Below, piece by piece: positions 63,312-64,000 of a stretch of 64,000 nt of DNA (its first letter is position 1; every line of letters starts with the position of its first letter). Both the position numbers and the translations under genes were made by a program. The notes under the pieces were generated by a model that was not told the DNA's origin, ran no database searches, and saw only the letters and a list, made by a program, of their open reading frames with translations. This DNA is from Reticulitermes speratus (lineage: Eukaryota; Arthropoda; Insecta; Blattodea; Rhinotermitidae): contig JAJKFL010000042.1 of assembly GCA_021186555.1 (NCBI GenBank), positions 49,271,980 through 49,335,979 on the forward strand. The letters run 5' to 3'.

Positions 63312-63907
63312 CCACTTACAGTCATTGCTGTCACATTTTCCCTTTACTGAAACTTATTTTAAGTTTAATTTTACCTATTTTTGTATGATTTCACATATTA
63401 AATTGTGCAGGGTGTTCTGCATAGGGTGTACCAAACTTCAGAATGTTATTGTGTAAGTCATTTTGAGTAAAAAATGCTGTACCAACATATGTGTGATTAT
63501 CTACTATGAGCACGTTAGTGCCTGTACACGGCTGTAACCGCAAATTTTACAATACCCCATGTTTTATCGTGGTGTACAGATAAAAAGAAAACTGTGTGTC
63601 GAATAACACCACAAAAGAAAGATATCCATTAAGTTGTAATGTATTATACAGCATGTTTCTGATAACATCACAGCACAGAGGCAGCAATTAAGTCTTACCC
63701 TACTGTTTGTTCAAAATCAACAGAAAATTGTGTGTCAGATAATACCACAACAGAAAGGTGTAAATTTTTAGTTATGTTACCAAGTTAGTTATGTCAGTTT
63801 ATGTTACCAACTCACAATGCTCAGTCTGAAGTACAGTATAAAATTTATGTTGTTATGTTACAACAAAGAGGAAAAAAAGCAATTTTGATTAGATAATATC
63901 AAAGAGC
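63312..63907 (+). other. MED12 intron 32, unannotated
   Basis: AT-rich, with two loosely similar segments (GTGTGTCGAATAACACCAC and GTGTGTCAGATAATACCAC near 63594 and 63732) that suggest an old tandem duplication of about 140 bp. Confidence 0.4.
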
Positions 63908-64000
63908 GCCGATCCCAGTGGCCGTGCGGTCTAAGGCGTAGGTCTTCGGCCGCTCGCTTACTAGGATCATGGGTTCGAATCCCACGGGGGCATGGATGTC
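63908..64000 (+). mobile_element. tRNA-derived SINE, family 2, cut by window end
   Basis: GCCGATCCCAGTGGCCGTG head and GGGTTCGAATCCCACGG B box; the body continues past the edge. Confidence 0.88.

Noticed and set aside
1..64000. A CRISPR array, bacterial operon or viral genome
   Set aside because: All tandem arrays have the wrong unit structure, and the coding content is spliced metazoan genes.

Overview
The window is spliced animal nuclear DNA: GT-AG introns, C2H2 zinc fingers, tRNA-derived SINEs, LINE fragments, cut-and-paste transposons and long inverted repeats. Protein similarity and the mix of transposons point to an insect. The large introns and SINE/LINE content would fit a large-genome polyneopteran such as a cockroach or termite, but that placement is inference.

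Two genes lie on the + strand. (1) Positions 587-7725 hold the 3' part of a C2H2 zinc-finger gene: seven exons, eleven fingers and an acidic, finger-free C-terminus ending at 7725. Its 5' exons lie off the left edge; 1-23 may be the tail of one. (2) From 13304 to beyond the right edge runs MED12 (Drosophila kohtalo), the subunit of the Mediator CDK8 kinase module that activates cyclin C-CDK8. I can place 32 consecutive exons (13304-62941, about 1,940 codons). They run from the N-terminal CDK8-activating segment through the Med12 and LCEWAV domains into the start of the PQL region. The remaining C-terminal exons lie beyond 64000. Two exons (24 and 31) carry one-base frame errors in otherwise intact, conserved sequence. 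Together with indel-rich copies inside tandem arrays, these look like residual assembly errors rather than a pseudogene.

The 5.6 kb between the genes and most of the introns are mobile DNA. There are at least four tRNA-derived SINE families and a 5'-truncated LINE with a 12-bp target duplication (32655-33419). A second LINE reverse-transcriptase fragment lies on the - strand (41660-43085), with several short LINE 3' ends ending in (TATG)n. Cut-and-paste elements include a Tigger/pogo element that keeps its DDE catalytic domain but lacks the DNA-binding domain (44808-46299) and a related MITE (3691-4164). A piggyBac-like derivative retains a 26-codon transposase stub (8781-10110), and there is a TTAA-flanked MITE (23784-24097). 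Two copies of one hAT-like MITE have perfect 8-bp target duplications (30402-30921, 46876-47382).

The most striking theme is a set of foldback elements whose arms repeatedly carry a hammerhead-ribozyme-like core: CTGANGA, one T, a perfect stem II, GAAAC, a very short palindromic stem III, a GTH cleavage triplet, and a closing stem I. The best examples are 39488-39532 and 39793-39837 (two arms of one element), 10736-10778, 58440-58481, 48201-48242 and 40467-40516. A 201-bp near-perfect palindrome bounded by a 13-bp direct repeat (39907-40171) lies beside one of them. Other notable items are a 15-copy, 91-bp minisatellite that abuts MED12 exon 22 and repeats its 3' splice site (37115-38469), and a 309-bp tandem duplication that copies the end of exon 25 with its donor site (53638-54264).
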